A stretch of 64,000 nucleotides of DNA from Algoriphagus formosus (GCF_002807035.1 NZ_NIUC01000002.1:2013267-2077266), one strand, 5' to 3'. Counted from the stretch's first letter, positions 7,939-16,022 are shown. Translations and numbers: made by a program. The notes: generated by a model not told the origin, from the sequence alone.

Positions 7939-8166
7939 GTACAGCGTTATCTTTACAACGGAAAAGAGGCAAACGGCCATTTGGGAGTGAATATTTATGA
8001 TTACGGGGCACGGCTTTACGATCCAGCTATCGGGAGGTGGTTTGTGGTGGATCCGATGGCGGAGCAGATGCGGCGACATTCCCCATACAACTATGCCTTC
8101 AACAATCCGATGCGGTTTATCGATCCGGATGGGATGGCACCCTCTCTGGGAGTAGTAGGAATATGA
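7939..8166 (+). pseudogene. RHS repeat-associated core domain fragment
   Basis: About 75 codons match the end of the RHS/YD-repeat core: [43 protein letters not shown], then [14 protein letters not shown] normally marks the junction where the variable toxin tail begins. The frame is closed by a TAA at 7936 upstream and a TGA at 8164 that lies inside repeat C, so it is a broken piece of a protein usually over 1000 residues long. No signal, YD repeats or intact tail are present. Confidence 0.85.
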
Positions 8167-8324
8167 ATAGGACTAGGTGTAGTTCGTAACTAAACCTTTT
8201 TATATAAACAAATTTGTAATTTGCTTATGAAACAAGGATTGAAGAAATAAAACCAATTACATCCCGATATCCCATCGGGATGGTAAGGATATGAGGGTGG
8301 AATTGCAAATTCCACCCAGTCTAA
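8145..8324 (+). repeat. Hairpin-rich interspersed repeat, copy C
   Basis: It is collinear with copy B but has different hairpin arms at two of the three positions: GGTGTAGTT-CGT-AACTAAACC and CATCCCGAT-ATCCC-ATCGGGATG. The last hairpin, GGGTGGAATT-GCA-AATTCCACCC (8295-8317), is identical to copy B. It begins right after the DPDGM junction of the RHS fragment and ends within the next tail-like ORF, so it separates core from tail. Confidence 0.7.
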
Positions 8325-8488
8325 ACTTGTATCTGACCACGCCGAGAAGGGGAATGGAGTTTTTGCGTGGCGTATTCCAGAACTTAGGAATAGATGGAGC
8401 TCATTTTGATCTGGCTAGGCCAGGAGCAGAAGCTGATAAGCGTATCCAAGAAACTACCGATGATCTCAAAAAACAGGGGGTTAACTAA
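8291..8488 (+). CDS. Second orphan RHS-tail-like ORF (remnant)
   Basis: The first roughly 11 codons lie in repeat C; the distinct part begins near 8325 with LYLTTPRRGMEFLRG and ends FDLARPGAEADKRIQETTDD. At 65 residues with a borrowed start it is probably only the end of a toxin tail. It overlaps the next ORF by one base (TAATG), the coupling expected of a tail and its immunity gene. No catalytic motif is recognised. Confidence 0.4.
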   Translation: MRVELQIPPSLNLYLTTPRRGMEFLRGVFQNLGIDGAHFDLARPGAEADKRIQETTDDLKKQGVN

Positions 8489-8754
8489 TGAATAAATTAG
8501 CACGAAAAATAGCTTTGTGGTTCATGGGTATTTATACTCTGCTAGCCACTTTTGGATCCATCTTCCTTGTTAGCTGGGGGCATTCTAATTGGTATAAAAA
8601 AATCATGGTATTTGCTTTAACCTTTCCTGTAGCTTGGGACAAGTTAATAGCAGATGTGTCATTAATTTTTCTGCCTCTAAATATATTGTTCTGGTCTGCT
8701 GTAGTTTATCTTCTTGCGTTCCTCATTATCAAGATAAGGTTACGTTTAAGATAA
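8488..8754 (+). CDS. Two-segment membrane protein, candidate immunity protein
   Basis: An 88-residue hydrophobic protein with membrane segments around 8-28 and 56-82 and a basic C-terminus (KIRLRLR). It is translationally coupled to the preceding tail-like ORF. Unrecognised; an immunity role against an inner-membrane or periplasmic toxin is inferred from position only. Confidence 0.5.
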   Translation: MNKLARKIALWFMGIYTLLATFGSIFLVSWGHSNWYKKIMVFALTFPVAWDKLIADVSLIFLPLNILFWSAVVYLLAFLIIKIRLRLR

Positions 8755-8776
8755 GGAAAATGACAAGAATTTAATT

Positions 8777-8810
8777 AAAGCCTTTCAGGGATTCCGGGCT
8801 TTTTTGTTTT
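8777..8810 (+). terminator. Terminator after the second tail/immunity pair
   Basis: An AAAGCC...GGCTTT stem with an inner mismatched helix is followed by TTTTTTG. It lies 22 nt after the 8754 stop, closing the accessory block on the plus strand. Confidence 0.55.
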
Positions 8811-8890
8811 TAAGCGCCGAGTGAGTTCTGTACCTGGCACTTGAACAGGAATGCGTCCATCAGTGCGAAGATGTGCTCCCTGTCCTCCGC
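8810..8890 (-). pseudogene. C-terminal remnant of a small XRE-type regulator (tentative)
   Basis: Read on the minus strand, this stretch gives EDREHIFALMDAFLFKCQVQ and a few more residues before TAA. That resembles the final helix of short Bacteroidota helix-turn-helix regulators, which often end in an (E/D)-D-(R/K)-x-H-(I/V)-(F/L)-A-hydrophobic-(I/M/L)-D-A-hydrophobic pattern. Upstream the frame runs into a G run and a TAG, so the helix-turn-helix part is missing. Confidence 0.35.
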
Positions 8891-8903
8891 CCCCCCCTAG
8901 CTA

Positions 8904-8957
8904 GGCATAAACAAATATGGTTGGGAATAGGCGGGATTACTCCCAACAGCTGTACGG
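8904..8957 (+). repeat. Partial repeat copy D
   Basis: AAATATGGTTGGGAATAGGC resembles the start of copy A (AAATATGGTTAGGACTAGGC), and GTTGGGA...TCCCAAC forms another hairpin. The rest of the repeat is absent. Nothing else is seen between here and 9032. Confidence 0.4.
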
Positions 8958-9032
8958 AATCACCTAGTTTCCCGGGGCAAAATGATACAATTCACTGATC
9001 TCTAAAGCCTAAAAATATCCCTCGATTAGGCT

Positions 9033-10001
9033 TTAATCACCATAATCGATTTCGGTATAGCTTTCTTCCTCCATTCGCTTTTTCTTCTCATCCAGCAAAT
9101 CCATGGTCACATTGACCTCAAAGGAAATCAGAATAATCAGGGAAGTGATGTATAGCCAAAGCATCAGGGCTATTAGCGTACCGATAGAGCCATACAACTT
9201 ATTGTAACTGGCAAAATTATTCAGGTAAAAAGTGAATCCATAGAAGGACAGGGTGATTAAGAGTCCTGCAATATTTGCCCCGATGGAGAAAAAGTGCCAC
9301 TTGTCATGCACGGCCGGAGCAAAGCGGAAAATGAAGGCCGAAGAAAAATAGAAAACCAAGAGTAAAACCAAGAATTTCAGGGAGTTGAAAAGGAAAATCA
9401 TGAACTCAGAATTGAATACATGAAGCGTTTCTATCCGCTGAATGGCAATACTTCCAAATATCATGGTTGTACTGGCCACAATGATGGTTAGGACCAATAT
9501 AAATACGATCAATACGGATATACCCCTGCTTTTGAAAAAGCCTCGATTTTCATTCGTCTGGTAAACCGAATTAAAGGAATTCATCATAGAGATTACTCCT
9601 TGGCTTGAGGCAAAAAGGGCAAAGAAAAAACCGAAGGAAAGTAAGCTTTGACGGGGTCTGGATACGATATCGGTGATGGTTCCTTCCATCTCTTCGAAAA
9701 TATCCCCGGGTACAATTTCTGTGATGAATCCCAGAATATTTTCAGTAGTCACCAAGGGAAAAAAGTTTTGAAGGTAGGGGATCAGATTGAGTAAAAACAG
9801 GAGCAAAGGGAATAAGGCGACAAAGAAACTAAAAGCCATGGAGCCAGCCCGCTCGGTGATGTCATCCTTTTGTAGCTGATCGATAAAAAGCTTCCCGGTA
9901 TCGTAGAGGTTTTTGTCAGGATTGCCAAAGTGAACCTTGCGCAACCTCAGAAGTTGCTCATGTGTGAATTTTTCTACTTGCTTGATTCGCTTTTTGACCA
10001 C
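9033..10001 (-). CDS. YihY/BrkB-family inner membrane protein
   Basis: A 322-residue protein with about six membrane segments after a basic N-terminal cytoplasmic region. RAGSMAFSFFVALFPLLLFLL matches the conserved first-segment pattern (A.A(L/F)SY...P) of the YihY/BrkB family, often misnamed ribonuclease BN. Late segments include YGSIGTLIALMLWLYITS. The family's molecular role is unsettled; envelope transport has been suggested. It is last in a minus-strand run with mltG and a thioesterase, 13 nt after the latter, and ends in an acidic tail. Confidence 0.85.
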   Translation of the reverse strand: MVKKRIKQVEKFTHEQLLRLRKVHFGNPDKNLYDTGKLFIDQLQKDDITERAGSMAFSFFVALFPLLLFLLNLIPYLQNFFPLVTTENILGFITEIVPGDIFEEMEGTITDIVSRPRQSLLSFGFFFALFASSQGVISMMNSFNSVYQTNENRGFFKSRGISVLIVFILVLTIIVASTTMIFGSIAIQRIETLHVFNSEFMIFLFNSLKFLVLLLVFYFSSAFIFRFAPAVHDKWHFFSIGANIAGLLITLSFYGFTFYLNNFASYNKLYGSIGTLIALMLWLYITSLIILISFEVNVTMDLLDEKKKRMEEESYTEIDYGD

Positions 10002-10014
10002 AATTGGACTTTAC

Positions 10015-10419
10015 TTAAAAGTAAGGTTTCAATAAATCTAATAAATTCTTTGGGGGTCTGGTAGGTTGATGATTCTCTTTTTTCAAAAAAGCCAGAACTG
10101 TCCAGCCTTCTGTGATAAGCTCTCCTTGCTCATTGAGCACTTCATATTCAAAGCGGATTTTTACCCCCGGCATGCTCGGAATTTTGGTGCGGATAGTCAG
10201 CTTTTCATCGTATTTGCCTGGTTTGATATATCGGAAATGACTTTCCAAAACCGGCATCATGACCCCTTCTTCCTCCATTTTCCGATAGGAGAAACCGATC
10301 TGCCGCATAGCTTCAACTCGCCCCACTTCGAAATACATGGCGTAATTGCCATAGTATACGTAGCTCATTTGATCAGTTTCAGCGTATCGAACGCGGATTT
10401 GCGTATCAGCTTGGTACAT
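10015..10419 (-). CDS. Hotdog-fold acyl-CoA thioesterase (YbgC/FadM type)
   Basis: A 134-residue 4HBT enzyme, probably hydrolysing acyl-CoA thioesters in the cytoplasm. RYAETDQMSYVYYGNY at 11-26 matches the family signature with catalytic Asp16; the His usual in VVYHANY is Tyr here. The family's later GxxxxR helix (YFEVGRVEAM) follows. It is one base downstream of mltG and 13 nt upstream of the YihY gene, so the three are probably cotranscribed. The physiological substrate is unknown. Confidence 0.85.
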   Translation of the reverse strand: MYQADTQIRVRYAETDQMSYVYYGNYAMYFEVGRVEAMRQIGFSYRKMEEEGVMMPVLESHFRYIKPGKYDEKLTIRTKIPSMPGVKIRFEYEVLNEQGELITEGWTVLAFLKKENHQPTRPPKNLLDLLKPYF

Positions 10420-10420
10420 A

Positions 10421-11470
10421 TTAAAATATTTTTGCCCGATTCAAAGCCGCCTGATAGCGTCTCGCATTAGCATTATGCTGCGACAAGTTAGTCGCAAAGA
10501 CGTGATAGCCTGAGAAATCTTCTTTGGCGCAGAAATACAGGTAATTATGGTCTTCTGCATTTAGCACCGCATCCAAAGCTGAAATATCCGGAAGATTAAT
10601 CGGTCCGGGAGGAAGGCCTGCATATTTGTAGGTGTTATATGGGCTGTCGGTTTCCTTGTGAATATTCAGGACGCGTTTGATGGAGAAATCTCCCATGGCA
10701 AATACCAGCGTAGGATCTGCTTGTAAAGGCATGCCAAGTCGGAGACGATTGAGATACACGCCTGCTATTCGGTCACGTTCGTCGTTTTTTTGGCTTTCTG
10801 CCTGTACGATACTTGCAAGCGTACTTACTTCTTTTTGGGAAAGCCCCAAAGCCTTGGCCTTTTCCTTCCGAGATTCCGTCCAGAAATTTTCATACTCCCG
10901 ATACATTCGATCAAAAAGAGCCTCCGCGCTTGTATTCCACCATACTTCGTAGGTATTAGGGATAAACATGCTCATGATGGTCTCCTCGTCGAAATCAAAC
11001 TTACGGATGTAAACCGAGTCCTGTAGCAAGCCGAGAAATTGATCGGATTCGATTTCGAGATTACTGGTGATTTTTTCTGCCAAATCCTCCTTGGTCCGCA
11101 CATTGTTGAATGTAATGCGGATAGGTGTTTGATCTCCCGAGCGAAGCAGCCTGACCAATTGCAGGTTGGTCATTCGGGGCTTAATACTGTAAAGACCCGG
11201 CTTCACCAGCTCCTGATAGTCCAGGACCTTTGCAACAAAACCAAAGCTGACCGCGTCATTGATGATTTTTTGATCGTAGAGCTGATTGGCCACATATTGG
11301 TAGTTGGCATTGCTGGGAATGCGAAATGCAATTGGCTGATCATTGTCACTTTCGACCAAGACATTTGGGCTGAAAAAGACCTGATAGAAATAAAAGGTCA
11401 TGGAAATACCCAACACTGAAAAGGTAATGATCAGGATGAGCAGTAATTTTTTCTTCTTATCGGCTAGCAT
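10421..11470 (-). CDS. mltG: Endolytic murein transglycosylase MltG
   Basis: A 349-residue inner-membrane enzyme that cleaves nascent peptidoglycan strands and helps set glycan length. An N-terminal membrane segment (about 8-28) is followed by a LysM-like region and the YceG catalytic domain, with LASIVQAESQ carrying the catalytic Glu, then AGVYLNRL, LQADPTLVFA and YNTYKYAGLPPGPI. A TATTTTTG box ends five bases before the ATG, implying a very short or absent leader. It heads the minus-strand run. Confidence 0.93.
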   Translation of the reverse strand: MLADKKKKLLLILIITFSVLGISMTFYFYQVFFSPNVLVESDNDQPIAFRIPSNANYQYVANQLYDQKIINDAVSFGFVAKVLDYQELVKPGLYSIKPRMTNLQLVRLLRSGDQTPIRITFNNVRTKEDLAEKITSNLEIESDQFLGLLQDSVYIRKFDFDEETIMSMFIPNTYEVWWNTSAEALFDRMYREYENFWTESRKEKAKALGLSQKEVSTLASIVQAESQKNDERDRIAGVYLNRLRLGMPLQADPTLVFAMGDFSIKRVLNIHKETDSPYNTYKYAGLPPGPINLPDISALDAVLNAEDHNYLYFCAKEDFSGYHVFATNLSQHNANARRYQAALNRAKIF

Positions 11471-11475
11471 GGCAG

Positions 11476-11483
11476 CAAAAATA
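11476..11483 (-). promoter_or_regulatory. -7 box (TATTTTTG) of a probable mltG promoter
   Basis: TATTTTTG on the minus strand matches the Bacteroidota -7 consensus TAnnTTTG; the -33 region is weak. Only five bases separate it from the mltG ATG, so the transcript would start at or very near the start codon. Confidence 0.45.
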
Positions 11484-11628
11484 GGAAAACACTTTATTTA
11501 TCTCTCTGCTAACAGGCCTTGCTGGAGAAAAGTTGTCCATCCTCATTTCAGAAAATCCAAAAAAGGTATGGTTAGAATAGCTTTCTCCTTGATATTTGGA
11601 TTTACGTATTAAACGAAATTTGAATCAT

Positions 11629-12045
11629 ATGACCATTCCCGTTGCCTGTGCAGTCATTTTAGCTGATCAAAAAGTACTGGCGGTCCGCAGGTCCAAGGAT
11701 ATGCCCTTGGCGGGTTATTGGGAATTTCCGGGAGGCAAGGTGGAGGAGGGTGAAATTCCTGAAAGTTGCATCGTCCGGGAAATTGCGGAAGAATTGGGAA
11801 TTCGGATTCGAGTCCTAGCCTCTCTTCCGAATAATACCCATGCGATGACTTCCAGAAAATCCATTCTTTTAATCCCCTTTTTGGCAGCAATGGAAGCCGG
11901 GGAAATCAAACTTTATGAGCATGATCAGCTTTCTTGGCTGAGCCAAAGTGAACTTTTTGAAGTAAATTGGGCACCTGCAGATATTGCTGTAGTGAAGTAT
12001 TTGGAGGAAAATTGGGATGATTTACTAGTTCAATTTTCCAAGTGA
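11629..12045 (+). CDS. NUDIX (MutT-type) nucleotide pyrophosphohydrolase
   Basis: A 138-residue hydrolase likely to cleanse oxidised nucleotides such as 8-oxo-dGTP. The Nudix box is complete: G-x5-E-x7-REIAEELGI, beginning at GKVEEGE. The N-terminus IPVACAVILADQKVLAVRR and the C-terminal WLSQSEL are typical of short MutT proteins. I start at ATG 11629; an in-frame TTG 33 nt upstream is less likely. It is divergent from mltG. Confidence 0.85.
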   Translation: MTIPVACAVILADQKVLAVRRSKDMPLAGYWEFPGGKVEEGEIPESCIVREIAEELGIRIRVLASLPNNTHAMTSRKSILLIPFLAAMEAGEIKLYEHDQLSWLSQSELFEVNWAPADIAVVKYLEENWDDLLVQFSK

Positions 12046-12089
12046 GTTGGGCAGCTTAAAGATTGATTGACCAACTAAGACTAAGAATT

Positions 12090-12719
12090 ATGTCAGCTGA
12101 ATTTATCAAACTATACGAAGAGAATCCCGATCCCAAGCGGATACGCCATATTGTGGATATTTTACGGGATGGGGGAGTGGTCATTTATCCCACGGATACA
12201 GTCTACGGGATCGGCTGCGATATCACCAATCAGCGAGCAGTAGAGCGCATTGCCAAAATCAAGGGTATCAATCCCAAAAAGCATAATTTTTCCTTTATCT
12301 GTGCAGATTTGAGCGATATAGCCCAATACACGCGGGTCATTCACAAGCCTGTGTTCAAAATGATGAAAAAAGCTTTTCCCGGGCCTTTTACTTTTATTTT
12401 GGAAGCCAGTTCGCAGGTGCCCAAAATCATGCAGATGAATAAGAAGACTGTCGGGATCCGGGTTCCTGATCATAACGTCCCCCGAATGCTGGTGCAGGAA
12501 TTGGGACAGCCTATACTCACCACTTCCATCCACGATGAGGATGAAGTGATTGAATACAGCACGGACCCGGAATTGATTTTTGAAAAATATCAGCATCTGG
12601 TGGATGTGGTCATCGACGGGGGATACGGTCAGAATGTGGGTTCTACCATTTTGGACTGTACTGGTGAGGAGGTTGAAGTCATCCGGGAAGGTTTGGGTTT
12701 GGTGGAGGAGATTCTTTGA
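12090..12719 (+). CDS. YrdC/Sua5-family protein, threonylcarbamoyl-AMP synthase type
   Basis: A 209-residue YrdC-fold protein. The family makes threonylcarbamoyl-adenylate for the t6A37 tRNA modification. Motifs are GGVVIYPTDTVYGIGCD, KIKGINPKKHNFSFIC, PGPFTFILEAS and VGIRVPDHN. The full Sua5 C-terminal domain is absent, so a short TsaC or the related YciO type is possible; KxRxxxxP-like spacing is altered (KGINPKKH), which leans towards YciO. The ATG at 12090 is preferred over TTG 12063. It is followed directly by the WbqC-like gene. Confidence 0.8.
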   Translation: MSAEFIKLYEENPDPKRIRHIVDILRDGGVVIYPTDTVYGIGCDITNQRAVERIAKIKGINPKKHNFSFICADLSDIAQYTRVIHKPVFKMMKKAFPGPFTFILEASSQVPKIMQMNKKTVGIRVPDHNVPRMLVQELGQPILTTSIHDEDEVIEYSTDPELIFEKYQHLVDVVIDGGYGQNVGSTILDCTGEEVEVIREGLGLVEEIL

Positions 12720-13342
12720 TGAAGACAGTTTTTGCAGATTTGCATTACTTTCCCAATCTGGAGTATTTCTGTGCGATTCTGGACTCGGATAAGCTCGTTT
12801 TGGATCCACAGTCCATCTATCAGCGCAAGTCCTTTTTCAACCGCACCCAAATCCGATTGGCCAATAAAGTGGAGACGCTTTCAGTCCCGATCGTTGGACG
12901 AAGACCTCGGATTCCGCTTGGTGAGATCGAGATTGACTACCGTCAAAAATGGCAAAAAGTACATCTTCGTGGGATTCAAAGTGCCTACGGAAAGACTCCG
13001 TTTTTCGAATTTATTTTCCCCTATTTCGAGGCACTTTTTGAGCAGGAATACAAGCTTCTTTGGGATCTGAACCTTCAGGTGCTGACAATCTGTCTGAAAA
13101 TCATGCAATGGCCTGTCAATTTGGAAATTGCTTCGGAGTCAGCCGATAAGCAGGGATTTACCGACATAAGAGGGCTTCTGATGCCGGGATCGCATTTTTC
13201 GCAGCGGGATATTTATCAGCCGGTGGCCTATGTTCAGAATTTTGGCTTAGACTTTGAACCCAACCTGTCCATCTTGGATTTGTTATTCGCTGAAGGACCT
13301 CAAGCCAAATCGATCTTGCAGGCATCTTCAAAAAAACATTGA
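12719..13342 (+). CDS. WbqC-like family protein
   Basis: A 207-residue cytoplasmic protein matching the WbqC-like family, found in some O-antigen clusters and of uncertain enzymatic role. Supporting pieces are the N-terminal HYFPNLEYF (family often HQPxYFPxxxYF), YQRKSFFNRTQI and a KTPFFEFIFPYFEALF segment. The start ATG overlaps the previous stop by one base (TGATG). The neighbour is a YrdC-like gene, not a polysaccharide cluster, so the pairing says little about function. Confidence 0.75.
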   Translation: MKTVFADLHYFPNLEYFCAILDSDKLVLDPQSIYQRKSFFNRTQIRLANKVETLSVPIVGRRPRIPLGEIEIDYRQKWQKVHLRGIQSAYGKTPFFEFIFPYFEALFEQEYKLLWDLNLQVLTICLKIMQWPVNLEIASESADKQGFTDIRGLLMPGSHFSQRDIYQPVAYVQNFGLDFEPNLSILDLLFAEGPQAKSILQASSKKH

Positions 13343-13423
13343 ACATTCGTTAAATTGATTGTGTTTTTAAAACAAATTCGGTAACATACGTACAGTTTAA
13401 CTATCTATTCAGAAAGGAAATAA

Positions 13424-15961
13424 ATGGAAGCAAAATTTTCGAACAGAGTCAAGGAGGTAATTTCCCTTAGTCGAGAGGAAGCGCTCCGCTTGGGGCACGA
13501 CTATATCGGCACGGAGCACCTTCTGTTGGGTATGATTCGTGAAGGAGAAGGGGTAGCTGTTTCCATTCTTAAGAAACTTGGAGTTCCAATGGATGAACTT
13601 CGGGCTTCTATTGAGCGGGCAGTTCGTGGTACTGCCAACCACAATGTGAAAAATATGGCCAATATTCCGCTGACTCGTCAGTCGGAAAAGGTGTTGAAAA
13701 TCACTTATTTGGAGGCGAAAATTTTCAAAAGTCAATTGATCGGAACGGAGCATTTACTTCTATCCATCTTGCGTGACGAAGAAAATATTGCCACTCAGAT
13801 TCTCAATAAATTTGATGTAAACTATGACTCGGTGAAAGAAATGCTGGAAATGCAATCTGATTCGGGTGCTAGTCCGAGAGCAAGAGCTGAAGCGGATGAC
13901 GCGGATGATGATGGCTCCAAACTATTTGGTTCACCAGGTGGAGGTTCAGGTACTTCCAAATCAGGTTCTGAAAAGTCCAGGACTCCGGTTTTGGATAACT
14001 TCGGAAGAGACCTGACCAAGATGGCTGAAGACGACAAATTGGATCCAATCATCGGTCGGGAAAAAGAGATTGAGCGAGTGGCTCAGATACTTTCACGAAG
14101 AAAGAAAAACAACCCAATCCTTATTGGAGAACCAGGTGTCGGTAAGACTGCCATCGCAGAAGGTTTGGCACTTCGAATCGTACAGAAAAAAGTATCTCGT
14201 GTCTTGTTTAACAAACGCGTGGTCACTTTGGATCTAGCATCCTTGGTAGCAGGGACCAAATATCGAGGTCAGTTTGAGGAGCGAATGAAGGCTGTGATGA
14301 ATGAGTTGGAGAAATCTCCAAATGTCATTCTTTTCATAGATGAGCTACACACCATTGTCGGTGCTGGTGGCGCTTCAGGGTCATTGGACGCTTCGAATAT
14401 GTTTAAGCCGGCCTTGGCCCGAGGAGAAATCCAATGTATCGGTGCCACCACTTTGGATGAGTACAGACAGTACATCGAAAAAGATGGAGCTTTGGCAAGA
14501 AGATTCCAGATGGTCATGGTGGATGCTACATCCCCTGAGGAGACCATTCAGATTCTCAATAATATCAAGGATAAGTACGAGGATCACCACAATGTAAACT
14601 ATACCGAAGCGGCTATTGACGCTTGCGTCAAGCTATCGGATCGATACATCTCGGATAGATTCCTCCCTGATAAAGCAATTGACATTTTGGACGAAGCGGG
14701 AGCGAGAGTCCATATCAATAATATTCATGTACCGGAAGATATCCTCAAGCTAGAAGCTGAAGTAGAGGAAATCAAAACCGAGAAAAACCGGGTTGTAAAA
14801 TCTCAGAAGTATGAGGAAGCTGCACAGCTTCGAGATAAGGAGAAAAAACTTCTTGAGCAGCTAGAGCAAGCCAAAAACCGCTGGGAAGAAGAAAGCAAAA
14901 CGAAGCGTTTCACAGTCGATGAAGAAAATGTCGCTGAGGTAATCGCTATGATGACTGGCATTCCTACCAAGCGAATCGCTCAGAATGAAGGAGCAAAACT
15001 TCTGAATATGAATGAGGAGCTTTCTGGAAAAGTGATTGGTCAGGAAGAAGCGATTAAAAAGCTAACCAAGGCAATACAGCGAACAAGAGTTGGACTGAAG
15101 GATCCTAAAAAGCCTATCGGTTCATTTATTTTCCTAGGACCAACTGGTGTCGGTAAGACAGAGCTTGCCAAAATGCTGGCCACTTACCTATTCGATAAAG
15201 AGGATTCCTTGATCCGAATCGATATGTCTGAATACATGGAGAAATTCTCCGTCTCCAGACTTGTCGGAGCGCCTCCGGGATATGTAGGTTACGAAGAAGG
15301 TGGACAGTTGACAGAGAAAGTTAGAAGAAAGCCATACTCAGTAGTCCTATTGGATGAGATTGAAAAAGCTCACCCTGATGTGTTCAATATCCTTCTCCAG
15401 GTTTTGGATGATGGGATTTTGACAGATGGACTCGGAAGAAGAGTTGATTTCCGAAATACCATTATCATCATGACATCAAATATTGGAGTTCGTGATCTGA
15501 AAGATTTCGGTGCAGGAATTGGCTTTGCAAGTAAGGCTAAGCAGGACAATATGGACGATATCATGAAGTCCACCATTCAGTCTGCTTTGAAGAAGGCCTT
15601 CAGCCCTGAGTTTCTCAATCGTCTGGATGATGTCGTGGTATTTAACTCACTCACGAAAGAGCATATCTTCAAAATCATTGATATCTCATTGGCCAAGCTT
15701 TTCCACAGAATCACGGACTTGGGCTATAAGATTGAATTGACTGAGAAAGCCAAGGATTTCTTATCAGAAAAAGGCTACGATCAGCAATATGGTGCAAGAC
15801 CGCTCAATCGAGCGATTCAAAAGTACCTAGAAGATGCTGTTGCCGAGGAAATCCTCAAAGGTGATCTTTCTGAAGGTGATGTAATCACTGCCGATCATGA
15901 TGGAAAAGCTTCCGAGTTGACCATCACAGTCAAAAAGAAGAAAGAGAAAGCTGAAGAATAA
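13424..15961 (+). CDS. clpC: ClpC-type AAA+ ATPase
   Basis: An 845-residue Hsp100 unfoldase that feeds substrates to the ClpP protease. Two Clp_N repeats (about 1-145) start with FSNRVKEVI; a Gly/Ser/Asp linker (about 147-190) follows. D1 has GEPGVGKT at 235-242, an M-domain/UVR-like segment (EEAAQLRDKEKKLLEQL) lies near 465, and D2 has GPTGVGKT at 572-579 with the Walker B ending LLDEIEKAHPDV. A purine-rich AGAAAGGAAATAA precedes the ATG. It is monocistronic, closed by a strong terminator. No mcsA/mcsB is nearby. Confidence 0.97.
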   Translation: MEAKFSNRVKEVISLSREEALRLGHDYIGTEHLLLGMIREGEGVAVSILKKLGVPMDELRASIERAVRGTANHNVKNMANIPLTRQSEKVLKITYLEAKIFKSQLIGTEHLLLSILRDEENIATQILNKFDVNYDSVKEMLEMQSDSGASPRARAEADDADDDGSKLFGSPGGGSGTSKSGSEKSRTPVLDNFGRDLTKMAEDDKLDPIIGREKEIERVAQILSRRKKNNPILIGEPGVGKTAIAEGLALRIVQKKVSRVLFNKRVVTLDLASLVAGTKYRGQFEERMKAVMNELEKSPNVILFIDELHTIVGAGGASGSLDASNMFKPALARGEIQCIGATTLDEYRQYIEKDGALARRFQMVMVDATSPEETIQILNNIKDKYEDHHNVNYTEAAIDACVKLSDRYISDRFLPDKAIDILDEAGARVHINNIHVPEDILKLEAEVEEIKTEKNRVVKSQKYEEAAQLRDKEKKLLEQLEQAKNRWEEESKTKRFTVDEENVAEVIAMMTGIPTKRIAQNEGAKLLNMNEELSGKVIGQEEAIKKLTKAIQRTRVGLKDPKKPIGSFIFLGPTGVGKTELAKMLATYLFDKEDSLIRIDMSEYMEKFSVSRLVGAPPGYVGYEEGGQLTEKVRRKPYSVVLLDEIEKAHPDVFNILLQVLDDGILTDGLGRRVDFRNTIIIMTSNIGVRDLKDFGAGIGFASKAKQDNMDDIMKSTIQSALKKAFSPEFLNRLDDVVVFNSLTKEHIFKIIDISLAKLFHRITDLGYKIELTEKAKDFLSEKGYDQQYGARPLNRAIQKYLEDAVAEEILKGDLSEGDVITADHDGKASELTITVKKKKEKAEE

Positions 15962-15985
15962 GAATTAAAAATTCAGATAAATACA

Positions 15986-16020
15986 AAATCCCGAGATCAG
16001 AAGTCTCGGGATTTTTTTTT
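15986..16020. terminator. Strong terminator between clpC and the minus-strand gene
   Basis: AAAATCCCGAGA pairs with TCTCGGGATTTT over a 7-base loop, followed by a T run on the plus strand and an A run that also serves the minus strand. It lies between convergent genes and probably ends both. Confidence 0.85.
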
Positions 16021-16022
16021 GA

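Noticed and set aside
6891..8324. CRISPR array
   Set aside because: The repeats are few, long and unequally spaced, with ORFs rather than uniform spacers between them, and no cas gene is present.
11400..11612. 70-aa plus-strand ORF between mltG and mutT
   Set aside because: Starts inside mltG on the other strand, crosses its promoter, and has no conserved-looking features.
12162..12809. 215-aa minus-strand ORF over the YrdC-like gene
   Set aside because: Antisense to a gene with the full YrdC signature; no independent evidence.
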